Shown here one piece after another: positions 18,097 to 26,813 of a stretch of DNA of 64,000 nt. The translations under genes were made by a program, and so were the position numbers. Origin of the DNA: Bog-756 sp963696495 (GTDB lineage Bacteria > Actinomycetota > Acidimicrobiia > Acidimicrobiales > RAAP-2). The stretch lies in contig CAVOKJ010000004.1 of NCBI GenBank assembly GCA_963696495.1, forward strand, positions 248,001 to 312,000. The letters run 5' to 3'. How positions within the stretch are numbered: position 1 is the first letter of the stretch; each line of letters begins with the position of its first letter. A model generated the notes under the pieces. The model had not been told where the DNA came from. It saw only the letters and a list, made by a program, of their open reading frames with translations, and did not search any database.

Positions 18097-19377
18097 GTGG
18101 ATCGGTTCGTCGTCACCCCCAACGGCCCACTCTCGGGGACGGTCAGGGCCGGAGGCGCCAAGAACTCGGTCCTCAAATTGATGGCGGCCTGCCTCCTGGC
18201 GGAGGGGACCCACGTCCTGACCAACGTGCCGCGCATCACCGACGTGGACATCATGGGCGAGCTGCTCGGGGCCATGGGTGTCGACGTGCGGCGGGGGCGG
18301 ACCCCCGACGAGCTGGTCGTGACCACGCCGGCCGACATCGTTCCCGAGGCCCCCTACGAACTGGTGGAGAAGATGCGGGCCTCGGTGGTGGTGCTCGGGC
18401 CGCTGTTGGCGCGCTGCGGCCGGGCCAGGGTCTCGCTCCCCGGGGGCGACGACTTCGGCCCCCGGCCGATCGACATGCACCTGCACGCCCTCGGGTCGAT
18501 GGGCGCCTCGTTCAAGCCCTCGCACGGCTACGTCGAGTGCCAGGTCGACTCCACGGTGGCGTCGGTCCCGCGGTTGGTGGGGAGCCGGGTGGTGCTCGAG
18601 TATCCCAGCCACACCGGCACCGACAACGTGCTCATGGCCGCGGTACTGGCCAAGGGCACCACCACCATCGAGAACGCCGCCCGCGAGCCGGAGGTGACCG
18701 ACCTGGCCGACTTCCTCAACGCCATGGGGGCGCGGGTGAGCGGGGCGGGGACGTCGCGCATCGTGGTCGAGGGGGTCGAGGAGCTCCGGCCGGCCACGCA
18801 CTCGGTGATCCCCGACCGACTGGTGGTGGCCACCTTCCTCGTGGCCGCCGGTCTGGCCGGTGGCGAGGTGGTGGTCGAGGACGGGCGGCCCGACCACATG
18901 GAGATGCTCATCCGCAAGCTCTCGGCGACCGGCATCGAGATCACCCAGGAGCCCGACGGCCTGAGGGCCGCCCACGACGGCGCCGACCGCCTGCAGGCGG
19001 TGGACGTGGCCACCCTGCCGTACCCCGGGTTCGCCACCGACTACAAACCGCTCCTGGTGACGCTGCTCACCGTGGCCAGCGGGGTGGGGATCGTCACCGA
19101 GAACCTCTTCTTCGGACGGTTCCGCTACGTCGAGGAGCTGCGTCGGATGGGCGCCGACATACGCACCGAGGGCCATCACGCCGTGGTCCGCGGCGTGGAA
19201 CGGCTGTCCGGCGCACCGGTCCGGGCCTTCGACGTGCGGGCGGGTGCCGCCCTGGTGCTGGCCGGCCTGGTCGCCGACGGCGAGACGGTGATCACCGATG
19301 CGCACCACGTCGACCGCGGGTACGAGGACCTCGACGGGAAGCTGGCCGCGTTGGGCGCCCACGTGTCCCGAGCCTGA
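18097..19377 (+). CDS. murA: UDP-N-acetylglucosamine 1-carboxyvinyltransferase (Asp-type, fosfomycin-insensitive)
   Basis: First committed step of peptidoglycan synthesis: transfers enolpyruvate from PEP to UDP-GlcNAc. 426 residues from GTG 18097 (VDRFVVTPNGPLSG); the longer open frame upstream is not conserved. Landmarks: GAKNSVLKLMAA (substrate Lys), and the PEP-loop LPGGDDFGPRPIDMHLHALG. In most bacteria the loop has Cys (LPGGC); here residue 118 is Asp, as in Mycobacterium tuberculosis MurA, a change known to block alkylation by fosfomycin. The position downstream of the atp operon also matches mycobacteria. Secure. Confidence 0.96.
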   Translation: MDRFVVTPNGPLSGTVRAGGAKNSVLKLMAACLLAEGTHVLTNVPRITDVDIMGELLGAMGVDVRRGRTPDELVVTTPADIVPEAPYELVEKMRASVVVLGPLLARCGRARVSLPGGDDFGPRPIDMHLHALGSMGASFKPSHGYVECQVDSTVASVPRLVGSRVVLEYPSHTGTDNVLMAAVLAKGTTTIENAAREPEVTDLADFLNAMGARVSGAGTSRIVVEGVEELRPATHSVIPDRLVVATFLVAAGLAGGEVVVEDGRPDHMEMLIRKLSATGIEITQEPDGLRAAHDGADRLQAVDVATLPYPGFATDYKPLLVTLLTVASGVGIVTENLFFGRFRYVEELRRMGADIRTEGHHAVVRGVERLSGAPVRAFDVRAGAALVLAGLVADGETVITDAHHVDRGYEDLDGKLAALGAHVSRA

Positions 19378-19411
19378 CGCCCGAGCTCCCCCCGGATACG
19401 CTCGTCAGCCC

Positions 19412-20503
19412 ATGCCGACCGCTGCGCCCGATCCCTCCGCCCTCTTCGAGGCAGCCCGGAACGGGGACCAGGCGGCGCTGGCCCGCCTGCTGTCGCTGGT
19501 GGAGCGGGGCGGGGAGCAGTCACGCCGGGTGGCCGCCCTGGCCTACAAGTCCCCCGGCGACGCCTACACCGTGGGGATCACCGGGGCGCCCGGCGCCGGC
19601 AAGTCCACCCTGACCGATCGGCTGATCACCATCGCCCGTCGCCAGGGGTTCGACGGTGGGGCCGGACGTGGGTCCGACGGTGGGTCCGACGGTGGCGCCG
19701 ACTCCGGCCCGGCCGGCGCCGACGAGCCTCCCGACCGAGGTACGCCGCCCGGTCGCGTGCCGGTGGCCGTCCTGGCCGTGGACCCGTCGTCGCCCTTCTC
19801 CGGGGGCGCCATCCTCGGCGACCGCGTGCGCATGCCCAGCCACGCGCTGGACGGCGGGGTGTTCATCCGGTCGATGGCCACCAGGGGACATCTCGGCGGG
19901 CTGGCGGTGGCGGTCCCGGACGCGGTGCGGGTGCTGTCGGCGGTGGGCATGCCGGTCGTGCTGCTCGAGACGGTCGGGGTCGGCCAGCAGGAGGTCGAGG
20001 TGGCCGCGGCCACCGACACCACCGTGGTCGTGGTCAATCCCGGCTGGGGGGACGCCATCCAGGCCAACAAGGCCGGGCTCTTGGAGATCGCCGACCTGTT
20101 CGTCATCAACAAGGCCGACCGGCCGGGGGCCCGCGAGACGCGCCGGGACCTGGAGCTGATGCTCGATCTCACCGAGCTCGGCGACTGGAGGCCCCCGATC
20201 GTGGAGACGGTGGCCTCGACCGGTGAGGGCGTGGAGTCCCTGTGGGCCGCGGTGACCGGCCACCGGGAACACCAGATCAGCCGGGGCACGCTGGCCGACC
20301 ACCGGCGCCAACGACTCGACCGCGAGTTCCGCCAGGTCCTCGCGGCCCGGGTCGAGCAGCGCATCGCCCGACTGCGGAGGACCGACGTCTACGTCGCCGT
20401 CACCGACGCCATGCTGGCCGGCGACGTCGATCCGTACGAGGCGGCCGACCGCATCCTGGCCGTGCTGTTGGCCGATCCGAACGACGACGACGAGGACGGC
20501 TGA
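19412..20503 (+). CDS. meaB: MeaB/ArgK-type G3E-related GTPase for B12 mutase
   Basis: P-loop GTPase that loads and protects adenosylcobalamin on acyl-CoA mutases. Motifs: GAPGAGKST (residues 58-66), AVDPSSPFSGGAILGDRVRM, the switch-like ETVGVGQQEVEV, NKADRPGA (G4), and the C-terminal dimerisation helices. 363 residues from ATG 19412. An extra Gly/Ser/Asp-rich segment (about residues 80-113), encoded by in-phase GGTGGGTCCGAC-like repeats, separates the P-loop helix from the next beta-strand; this is unusual for the family. It lies 34 bp after murA and one gene from the mutase large subunit, so it probably serves that mutase. Confidence 0.92.
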   Translation: MPTAAPDPSALFEAARNGDQAALARLLSLVERGGEQSRRVAALAYKSPGDAYTVGITGAPGAGKSTLTDRLITIARRQGFDGGAGRGSDGGSDGGADSGPAGADEPPDRGTPPGRVPVAVLAVDPSSPFSGGAILGDRVRMPSHALDGGVFIRSMATRGHLGGLAVAVPDAVRVLSAVGMPVVLLETVGVGQQEVEVAAATDTTVVVVNPGWGDAIQANKAGLLEIADLFVINKADRPGARETRRDLELMLDLTELGDWRPPIVETVASTGEGVESLWAAVTGHREHQISRGTLADHRRQRLDREFRQVLAARVEQRIARLRRTDVYVAVTDAMLAGDVDPYEAADRILAVLLADPNDDDEDG

Positions 20504-20543
20504 ATGCATCATCCGGGCACGGGTGCTCGGGTAGCGTGCGGAC

Positions 20544-22298
20544 GTGACTGACGAGGCCAACCAGTTGATCAGCGCGGGCCCGGTGCCGGTGGCGTCCATC
20601 GGCGAACTGCAGCGGGCCGTCCGAAGTCACCATGATCCCCTTCCCCCCGCCGAGGAGGACCCGCTCTGGTTCCAGCGGGCCGTCTTCTACGAGGTGCTGA
20701 TCCGCGGGTTCTTCGACGGCAACAACGACGGCGTGGGGGACATCCCCGGACTGATCGCCAAGCTCGACTACCTCCAGTGGCTGGGCGTCGACTGCCTGTG
20801 GCTGCTCCCGTTCTACCCGTCGCCCCTGCGCGACGGTGGCTACGACATCAGCGACTACTACTCGGTCCATCCCGAGAGCGGCACCGTCGACGACCTGCGC
20901 AGACTGCTGGAGGAGGCCCACCTCCGGGGAATCCGGGTCATCGCCGACCTGGTCATCAACCACACCAGCGACCAGAACCCGTGGTTCATCGAGTCGCGTC
21001 AGAGCCGCGACAATCCCAAGGCCGACTGGTACGTGTGGAACGACGACGACCAGCGCTGGCCGGAGGCCCGCGTGGTCTTCATCGACGTGGAGCGGTCCAA
21101 CTGGTCCTTCGACCCGGTGCGCAACCAGTACTACTGGCACCGCTTCTACTCCCACCAGCCCGACTTGAACTACGAGAACCCCGAAGTGGCCGACGCCATG
21201 CTCAACGTGGTCCGCTACTGGCTCGACCTCGGGCTCGACGGCTTCCGCCTGGACGCGGTGCCGTTCCTCTTCCAAAAGGACGGGACGGCGGGGGAGAACC
21301 TGCCCGAGACGCACGCGTTCATCCGCCGGGTCCGGGCCGAGCTCGACGCCAACTACCCCGGCCGCATCCTCTTGGCCGAGGCCAACGGGTGGCCGGCCGA
21401 CGTGGCCGACTACTTCGGCGACGACGACGAGTGCCACCTCTGCTTCAACTTCCCCCTCATGCCCCGGCTGTTCATGGCGGTCCGGCGCGAGCAGAGCTTC
21501 CCCATCACCGAGATCCTGGCCCAGACGCCCGAGGCACCCGGCAGCTCGCAGTGGGCCATCTTCCTGCGCAACCACGACGAGCTGACCCTCGAGATGGTCA
21601 CCGAGGAGGAGCGCGACTACCTCTTCGCCGAGTACGCCAAGGACCCCCGGATGAAGCGGCACATGGGGATCGGCCGCCGGCTGGCCCCCCTCCTCGACCG
21701 GGACCGCCGCCTCTCCGAGCTCCTCTTCTACCTCCTGTTCACCCTGCCGGGCAGCCCGGTCCTCTACTACGGGGACGAGATCCAGATGGGCGACAACCTC
21801 TACCTGGGTGACCGCGACTCCGTGCGCACGCCGATGCAGTGGACCCCGGACCGCAACGGCGGGTTCAGCCGGGCCGACTTCGCCCAGCTGTACCTCCCGC
21901 CGCTGATGGACCCGGTGTACGGGTTCTCGGCGGTCAACGTGGAGGCCCAGCAGCGCAACCCGAGCTCGTTCCTGCACTGGATGCGGCGGATCCTCGCCGT
22001 CCGGCGGGAGTTCCCGGTGCTGGGGACCGGGGAGCTCGTGGTGATCTCCTCGGCCAACCCATCGGTGCTGGCCTTCGTCCGGTTGGCGCCGGACCGCCCG
22101 GAGCGGGGCCCGGTGAACCCGGTCCTCTGCGTCCACAACCTGAGCCGGCTGGCCCAACCGGCCGAGCTCCACGTCGAGCGCTGGGTCGGCCGCCAGCCCA
22201 TCGAGCTGCTGGGTCGGGTGGCCTTCCCCCTCATCGGCACCGAGCCCTACCGGGTGACCCTGGCCCCCTACGGCTCGCAGTGCTTCGAGCTGGCCTGA
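20544..22298 (+). CDS. treS: Trehalose synthase (maltose-trehalose transglucosylase, GH13)
   Basis: Interconverts maltose and trehalose in the cytosol. 584 residues from GTG 20544, the usual TreS length without a maltokinase fusion. GH13 catalytic set: DGFRLDAVPFLF (nucleophile Asp), LLAEANGWP (acid/base Glu) and FLRNHDELT (transition-state Asp). TreS-specific features: EVLIRGFFDGNNDGVGD, YPSPLRDGGYDISDYY, and QPDLNYENPEV. It begins 40 bp after meaB but is probably a separate function. It ends 6 bp from convergent galT. Secure. Confidence 0.95.
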   Translation: MTDEANQLISAGPVPVASIGELQRAVRSHHDPLPPAEEDPLWFQRAVFYEVLIRGFFDGNNDGVGDIPGLIAKLDYLQWLGVDCLWLLPFYPSPLRDGGYDISDYYSVHPESGTVDDLRRLLEEAHLRGIRVIADLVINHTSDQNPWFIESRQSRDNPKADWYVWNDDDQRWPEARVVFIDVERSNWSFDPVRNQYYWHRFYSHQPDLNYENPEVADAMLNVVRYWLDLGLDGFRLDAVPFLFQKDGTAGENLPETHAFIRRVRAELDANYPGRILLAEANGWPADVADYFGDDDECHLCFNFPLMPRLFMAVRREQSFPITEILAQTPEAPGSSQWAIFLRNHDELTLEMVTEEERDYLFAEYAKDPRMKRHMGIGRRLAPLLDRDRRLSELLFYLLFTLPGSPVLYYGDEIQMGDNLYLGDRDSVRTPMQWTPDRNGGFSRADFAQLYLPPLMDPVYGFSAVNVEAQQRNPSSFLHWMRRILAVRREFPVLGTGELVVISSANPSVLAFVRLAPDRPERGPVNPVLCVHNLSRLAQPAELHVERWVGRQPIELLGRVAFPLIGTEPYRVTLAPYGSQCFELA

Positions 22299-22304
22299 CC
22301 CCGG

Positions 22305-23297
22305 TCAGCCGGCCCGGGCGATGGGCGCCCGGACGGCCAGTTCCACGGCGGCCTCTTCGGGGTTGACGATGTTGATGAGCACGCCGGTGCCGAGCTCGAA
22401 CCCGGCCACGGTGGTCAGCTTGGGAACCACGTGGACGTGCCAGTGGTACGGCTCGGGGGCGCGGTAGGGGGCGGAGTGGAAGACGAGGTTGTAGGCGATG
22501 TCACCGACCACCTCGCGCAGGCTGCCCAACACGGCCTTCAGCGCCTTGCCCACGGCGACCAGGTCGCTCTGGGGGCTGTGGTGCAGGTGGGGGCCGTGGG
22601 CGCGTGGGATCACCAGCATCTCGTAGGGCACGCCGCTCCAGAACGGGCAGATCACCAGCACGCGCTCGTCGGCGTAGACGACGCGGTGGTTGACGTTCTC
22701 CTCGGCGTCCATGGCCGTGCACAAGAGGCAGCGGCCGGCGAACCGGGCGAACCCGGCCTGCTCCTCCACGAGCTCGCGGGGCACGAAGGACATGCCGAGC
22801 AGCTGGCCGTGGGGGTGCTCGATGGAAGCTCCCGCCTCCCGGCCCGAGTTGACGATGGCCTGGGTGTAGCGCAGGCCGGGGATGGTCGAGTGGACCTCGA
22901 TCCGGTCGCGGATGGCCGTCATCACCGCCGTGGTCTGCTCGTCGCTCAGCATCGACCACGAGTTCTGGTGGTCGGGCGACAGGATCACCACCTCGTGGCT
23001 GCCTCCCGCCGACGCCTGGGTGAAGACGGGTCCCCGGTTGGTGACCACGAAGGGGGCGTTGCCCTCGAAGGCCGGATAGAGGTTGGGCACGACCCGGACG
23101 AGCCAGTTCCCGTCGGTGCCGACGGTCTCGAGCGCGGGGGAGGCGTTCTCCTCGTTGCCCGGGCAGAACGGGCACGGCCGGGTCGTGTCGGCCTGGATGG
23201 GCGCGCTGCGAGGCAGGAAGGCCTGTGGTCGCGTGGACCGGTCGGTGCTCACCACCACCCAGCGACCGGTCAACGGGTCAAGTCGGAGCTGGTTCAT
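22305..23297 (-). CDS. galT: Galactose-1-phosphate uridylyltransferase family protein
   Basis: 330-residue HIT-superfamily nucleotidyltransferase. Contains two zinc-type Cys pairs (CPFC and CLLC), the catalytic SIEHPHGQLLG motif (His-Pro-His) and a second histidine cluster YHWHVHVVPKL. ATG 23297 starts at homology (MNQLRLDPLTGRWVV); the long open frame upstream is an artefact of the 47-bp repeat array. No galK or galE is adjacent, so it may work in sugar-nucleotide turnover (ADP- or UDP-sugar phosphorylase-like) rather than a Leloir operon. Family is certain, substrate less so. Confidence 0.88.
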   Translation of the reverse strand: MNQLRLDPLTGRWVVVSTDRSTRPQAFLPRSAPIQADTTRPCPFCPGNEENASPALETVGTDGNWLVRVVPNLYPAFEGNAPFVVTNRGPVFTQASAGGSHEVVILSPDHQNSWSMLSDEQTTAVMTAIRDRIEVHSTIPGLRYTQAIVNSGREAGASIEHPHGQLLGMSFVPRELVEEQAGFARFAGRCLLCTAMDAEENVNHRVVYADERVLVICPFWSGVPYEMLVIPRAHGPHLHHSPQSDLVAVGKALKAVLGSLREVVGDIAYNLVFHSAPYRAPEPYHWHVHVVPKLTTVAGFELGTGVLINIVNPEEAAVELAVRAPIARAG

Positions 23298-23888
23298 CGG
23301 AGGTGGGAGACTCTCCCGTCTCGCTGTCCGTTGTCCGAGTACACGTCGGTCACCACCTCGATTCGTTCGCTGATCGGGCTCGTCACCGTCGTAGACGTGC
23401 CCGTGCGGCGCGATCCGTACCTCCAAACGTAGCAATATCGTGGCCCTGGCAGGGTGCACCGAACGACCGCGCCCGGCCCCCGCCCGGACAGGACCGTGTC
23501 CGCCACCGGGAAGGCACCTCGCCCGCCACCTTGGGGGGAACATTGGTCGCCGCCCGGACGGGGCCGCTCCCGCCGCCCCCAGGGGAACATTGGCCGCCGT
23601 CCGGACGGGGCCGCTCCCGCCGCCCCCAGGGGAACATTGGCCGCCGCCCGGACGGGGCCGCTCCCGCCGCCCCCAGGGGAACATTGGCCGCCGCCCGGAC
23701 GGGGCCGCTCCCGCCGCCCCCAGGGGAACATTGGCCGCCGCCCGGACGGGGCCGCTCCCGCCGCCCCCAGGGGAACATTGGCCGCCGCCCGGACGGGGCC
23801 GCTCCCGCCGCCCCCAGGGGAACCTCCCGCCGCCCGGGACACGCACCGTGCACCGACGGGACGCCGGCCCGGTGCGAGAATCGGCCCG
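23298..23888. other. Divergent intergenic region holding the 47-bp array
   Basis: Apart from the repeat array the region contains a less GC-rich stretch near the galT start (about 23330-23440, e.g. CTCCAAACGTAGCAATATCG) where a galT promoter could lie. No other gene is supported. Confidence 0.5.
23534..23823. repeat. 47-bp tandem repeat array (six copies plus partial)
   Basis: The core AACATTGG recurs at 23539, 23586, 23633, 23680, 23727 and 23774, an exact 47-bp period; a seventh copy at 23821 diverges after AAC. Copies are nearly identical, with single-base differences (e.g. CCGTCC versus CCGCCC). The array lies in the 591-bp region between divergent galT and the membrane-protein gene. 47 is not a multiple of 3, so repeated ORFs appear in every frame, which argues against coding. 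There are no spacers, so it is not CRISPR. Confidence 0.95.
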
Positions 23889-24383
23889 ATGCCCCTGTCC
23901 CATCTGCCGGCCGTCGCCGGCCCGCCCTCCCACAGCGCTGCCTACGACATCGTCCTCCTGGCCCATGTCCTCAGCGCATTGGTGGGGTTCGGCGCCGTCG
24001 TGGTGTCCGGGGCCTTTGCCGTCGTCCTTGCCCGGTCGGGACCCGAGTCCGAAGCCGTCCACCGCTACTACCGCCCCGGGGTGAACTGGGCGGGGAGGGT
24101 GCTGTTCCTGGTCCCGGTCTTCGGCGCCATCCTGGTCCTGATCAGCAAGGGCGCCTGGTCCTTCTCCGACCGCTGGGTGGCGATCGGGCTCGTCCTGTGG
24201 GTGGTGGTGGCCTTCGGTGCCGAGATGGCGCTGTGGCCGGCGGAGCGGAAGCTCCAGGTCGCCGTGGGCACGCGGGCCCCGATCGAGGCCGTCCGATCCT
24301 TGTGCACGGTGGTGGCCGCCATGGCCGCCGGCGGATTCGTGGTCCTGGTGGCCGCCTCCGTCATCATGGTGGCCAAGCCCTAG
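23889..24383 (+). CDS. Four-helix integral membrane protein (DUF2269-like)
   Basis: 164 residues with four hydrophobic helices: about residues 20-48 (DIVLLAHVLSALVGFGAVVVSG), 67-88, 93-115 and 138-160. The layout and the HVLSALVGFG start of helix 1 resemble the DUF2269 group of small bacterial membrane proteins; no catalytic residues are visible. ATG 23889 was chosen because hydrophobic helix 1 follows shortly and upstream sequence is the tandem array. Its gene end is about 90 bp from the convergent P450. Function unknown. Confidence 0.7.
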   Translation: MPLSHLPAVAGPPSHSAAYDIVLLAHVLSALVGFGAVVVSGAFAVVLARSGPESEAVHRYYRPGVNWAGRVLFLVPVFGAILVLISKGAWSFSDRWVAIGLVLWVVVAFGAEMALWPAERKLQVAVGTRAPIEAVRSLCTVVAAMAAGGFVVLVAASVIMVAKP

Positions 24384-24471
24384 GGGAACGGCACCCGACG
24401 GGCCGCCGGACGAGGCGACGCCGGCCGGGCGACGACGTGGGGTCAGGCGACGTGGGTCAGACGAGGTCGGA

Positions 24472-25749
24472 TCAGGCGACGGAGAACCGGCACGAGAGGT
24501 GCTTGATCCCGTTGATGAAGTTGGAGCGCAGTCGGTCGGGCTCCCCGACCGACTCGATGTCGGGGAGCCGCTTCAACAACTCGCGGAGCATCACGTCGAT
24601 CTCGCGACGGGCCAGGTGCGCGCCCAGGCAGAAGTGGGGGCCCGCCGCCCCGAACCCGAAGTGCGGGTTCGGGTCACGTCGGACGTCGAACCGGAAGGGA
24701 TCCTCGAACACCGCCTCGTCCCGGTTGGCCGAGTTGTAGAACAGCAGGACCTTGTCGCCGGCGTGGAGCTCTTCCTCGGCGAGCACGGTGTCCTCGGTGA
24801 CCGTCCGGCGCATCCAGATCACGGGCGAGGCCCACCGGACGATCTCGTCGACCCCGGTCGCTCCGACGGATGCCGGATCGGACCTCCACAGCTCGCGCTG
24901 GTCGGGATGCTCGGTCAGGGCGAGCAGTCCGTGGGTGATGGCGTTGCGGGTCGTCTCGTTGCCGGCGGTGAGCAGGAGGATGAAGAAGGAGGCCAGCTCG
25001 CCCGACGTCAGTGCCTCCCCGTCGATGTTGGTGGAGATCAGCGCGGTGGTCAGGTCGTCGTCGGGATGGTCGATCCGGTGGGCACTGAGCTCGTTCATCA
25101 GGTCGGTGAGCTCCTGGCCGGCGTTGATGAAGGCGAGGACGGGATCGGTCCCCTCGGGGATGTACTCGGGGTCCCCGTTGCTGAGGATGATGTTGGAGCA
25201 GCGGTAGACGGTGGCGTACTCGGAGGGGGGCACGCCCATCATGTCGCAGATGATCTCGAGCGGGAAGGGGGCGGCGATCTCGGTGACGAAGTCGCACTCG
25301 CCGAGCCCGGCGGCCCGCTGGATGACCCGGTCGGCGACCTCCTCGATGTTCTCCTCGATGCTCTTGATCCGCCGGGGGTTGAACGCGGCCGACACGATGC
25401 GTCGGAGCCGGGCGTGGCGCGGGTTGTCCGTGGAGATCATGCCGGCGAAGTACTCCACCATTTCGGGCGGGAGATCGAGGATGCTGACCGCTCCCTGGCC
25501 CGAGCAGTAGATCTCGGGGTGCCGGCTGATCTCGGAGATGTCGGCGTGGCGGGTCACCGCCCGGTACCCCGGTCCGGGGGGAGGGGCCAACTCGGAGGTG
25601 GCGGTGGCGTCGGGCTCCTCGAAGAACGCCAACGGGCGCTCACGGCGGAGCAGCTGGAAGGCGCCCTCTCGCTCGGACCAGGGACGCTCCCAGAACTCGA
25701 GATCCGACAGGTCGATCTGATCGAGGCTCAGCGGGGATTCGGGGATCAT
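24472..25749 (-). CDS. Cytochrome P450 (CYP125/CYP142-like)
   Basis: Haem monooxygenase, 425 residues, soluble. Motifs in order: I-helix AGNETTRN, the K-helix ExxR (DEIVRW), and the haem-binding FGFGAAGPHFCLGAHLA with the ligand Cys at about residue 374. The C-terminal FINGIKHLSCRF is typical of the CYP125/142/124 groups that oxidise sterol side chains or methyl-branched lipids in actinobacteria. A ferredoxin gene is not adjacent. It lies downstream of the siroheme dehydrogenase gene on the same strand with 74 bp between. The subfamily and substrate are inferences; the acyl-CoA side-chain cluster at 42-50 kb would fit a sterol-like substrate. Confidence 0.9.
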   Translation of the reverse strand: MIPESPLSLDQIDLSDLEFWERPWSEREGAFQLLRRERPLAFFEEPDATATSELAPPPGPGYRAVTRHADISEISRHPEIYCSGQGAVSILDLPPEMVEYFAGMISTDNPRHARLRRIVSAAFNPRRIKSIEENIEEVADRVIQRAAGLGECDFVTEIAAPFPLEIICDMMGVPPSEYATVYRCSNIILSNGDPEYIPEGTDPVLAFINAGQELTDLMNELSAHRIDHPDDDLTTALISTNIDGEALTSGELASFFILLLTAGNETTRNAITHGLLALTEHPDQRELWRSDPASVGATGVDEIVRWASPVIWMRRTVTEDTVLAEEELHAGDKVLLFYNSANRDEAVFEDPFRFDVRRDPNPHFGFGAAGPHFCLGAHLARREIDVMLRELLKRLPDIESVGEPDRLRSNFINGIKHLSCRFSVA

Positions 25750-25823
25750 GGGATGAACCTTACCGACAGAGGTTCAGAGGTCACCACCGCGAGGGGTCAC
25801 CGCCGTAGCCCCCGGCGCCCCGG

Positions 25824-26459
25824 TCACAGGCCGGCCAGCCGCGCCCTCGCCTCCTCGATCCGGCCGGCCTCGACCAGAGGAAGGATCTCGTCGAGCAACG
25901 TGGCCCAGTCGACCGACTCCGTCGGACGGCCGGCTGCCTGCAGTGACCGGCGGGCCTCGTCGACCAGCTCGGCCATGGCCCCCACCTCGGCGGGGAGCGC
26001 CGACGAGAGCCGGCCGCGCAACCACCGCGCCAGTGCGGGGCTGGCCCCACCGGTCGAGACGGCCACGGTCACCGGGCCGTCCCGGAGGACGGCGGGCAGC
26101 AGTGCCGAGCCCGGCGCCGCCCGGTCGGCGCTGTTGACCAGGACCCCGGCCGCCGTGGCGTCGGCGACGACCGCCCGGTCGACGTCGGGCACACCGGTGG
26201 CGGTGAGCACCAGGTGGTAGCCGACGACCTCTCCCCGCCGGTAGGGGCGGTGCTCGACCTCGACCGACCGGTTGTCGTCGATGGCCGTGACCGTGGTCAC
26301 GGCCACCACGGTCACCCGGCCCCCCGCCGCCACGAGCCCCTCGACCCGACGGGCCGCCACAGGGCCACCGCCGACCACCAGGCACGGCCGACCGTCGAGA
26401 TCGAGGACGACCGGATAGCCGGGGGCGCCCCCTGCGGGCGGTCCCGGAGGGGCGCTCAT
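25824..26459 (-). CDS. Precorrin-2 dehydrogenase / sirohydrochlorin ferrochelatase-type (siroheme synthase N-terminal domain)
   Basis: 211-residue stand-alone equivalent of the CysG N-terminal domain. Rossmann motif VVGGGPVAARRVEGLVAAGGRVTVVA, then the conserved ATGVPDVDRAVVADA and VNSADRAAPGSALLPA regions, followed by the helical dimerisation domain beginning STGGASPALARWLRGRL. It oxidises precorrin-2 to sirohydrochlorin (NAD-dependent) and, in bifunctional homologues, inserts iron to make siroheme. Its position divergent from the siroheme-dependent reductase operon (cysH, sulfite/nitrite reductase) fits cofactor supply to that enzyme. Confidence 0.9.
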   Translation of the reverse strand: MSAPPGPPAGGAPGYPVVLDLDGRPCLVVGGGPVAARRVEGLVAAGGRVTVVAVTTVTAIDDNRSVEVEHRPYRRGEVVGYHLVLTATGVPDVDRAVVADATAAGVLVNSADRAAPGSALLPAVLRDGPVTVAVSTGGASPALARWLRGRLSSALPAEVGAMAELVDEARRSLQAAGRPTESVDWATLLDEILPLVEAGRIEEARARLAGL

Positions 26460-26813
26460 CGCCGGCCCCAGCTCACGGGCGTCAGCTCTCCGGGGCGGGG
26501 CTCCCGCCGCGACCCGGCTCCCGCAATCCCACGGCTCCGCTCCCGCAATCCCCCGGCCCCGCTCCCGGAGCCGCCTCCGACCGCACCTCGGGCCGCACCA
26601 CGGACCGCGGCGGGGACCGCACCTCGGACCGCACCTCGGATCACCGGCAACCGGACCTCCAACCCACCTCTCCGATGGGAATTGTTTCTAATCTTGATCT
26701 GATTAGTCATGTATAGTGCCAATGCGAGGCCGGGGCGCCACACACACGAGGTGTGATGACCCGATCGAAGCGAGGATCCAAGAACCGAGGGGCGGGTCGA
26801 GGCCATTCGGGAA
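26460..26813. other. Intergenic region upstream of the sulfur operon
   Basis: The first 200 bp are GC-rich with CCGCACCTCGGA-like repeats (about 26570-26650). From about 26675 to 26730 the sequence becomes AT-rich and carries the inverted repeat and -10-like box described separately. No gene is supported in this part, apart from a possible upstream extension of the small ORF at 26814. Confidence 0.5.
26688..26717 (+). promoter_or_regulatory. Probable promoter/operator of the sulfur-assimilation operon
   Basis: A perfect 6-bp inverted repeat CTAATC-TTGATCT-GATTAG (26688-26706) is followed by TATAGT (26712-26717), a good -10 candidate, in the only AT-rich patch of the region. The 9-mer TGATTAGTC (26700-26708) recurs upstream of the cysteine dioxygenase gene on the minus strand. 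This suggests a shared sulfur-responsive regulator; the regulator is not identified. Confidence 0.55.

Noticed and set aside
16117..19362. A 1081-codon minus-strand open frame across the mutase and murA genes
   Set aside because: Antisense shadow of two firmly identified genes; His/Gly/Arg-rich and without homology.
23534..23823. CRISPR array at the 47-bp repeat
   Set aside because: Units are directly contiguous with no unique spacers and there are no cas genes in the window.
23294..23853. Coding sequence running through the 47-bp array
   Set aside because: 47 is not a multiple of three, so the same peptides appear in all frames on both strands; this is an artefact.
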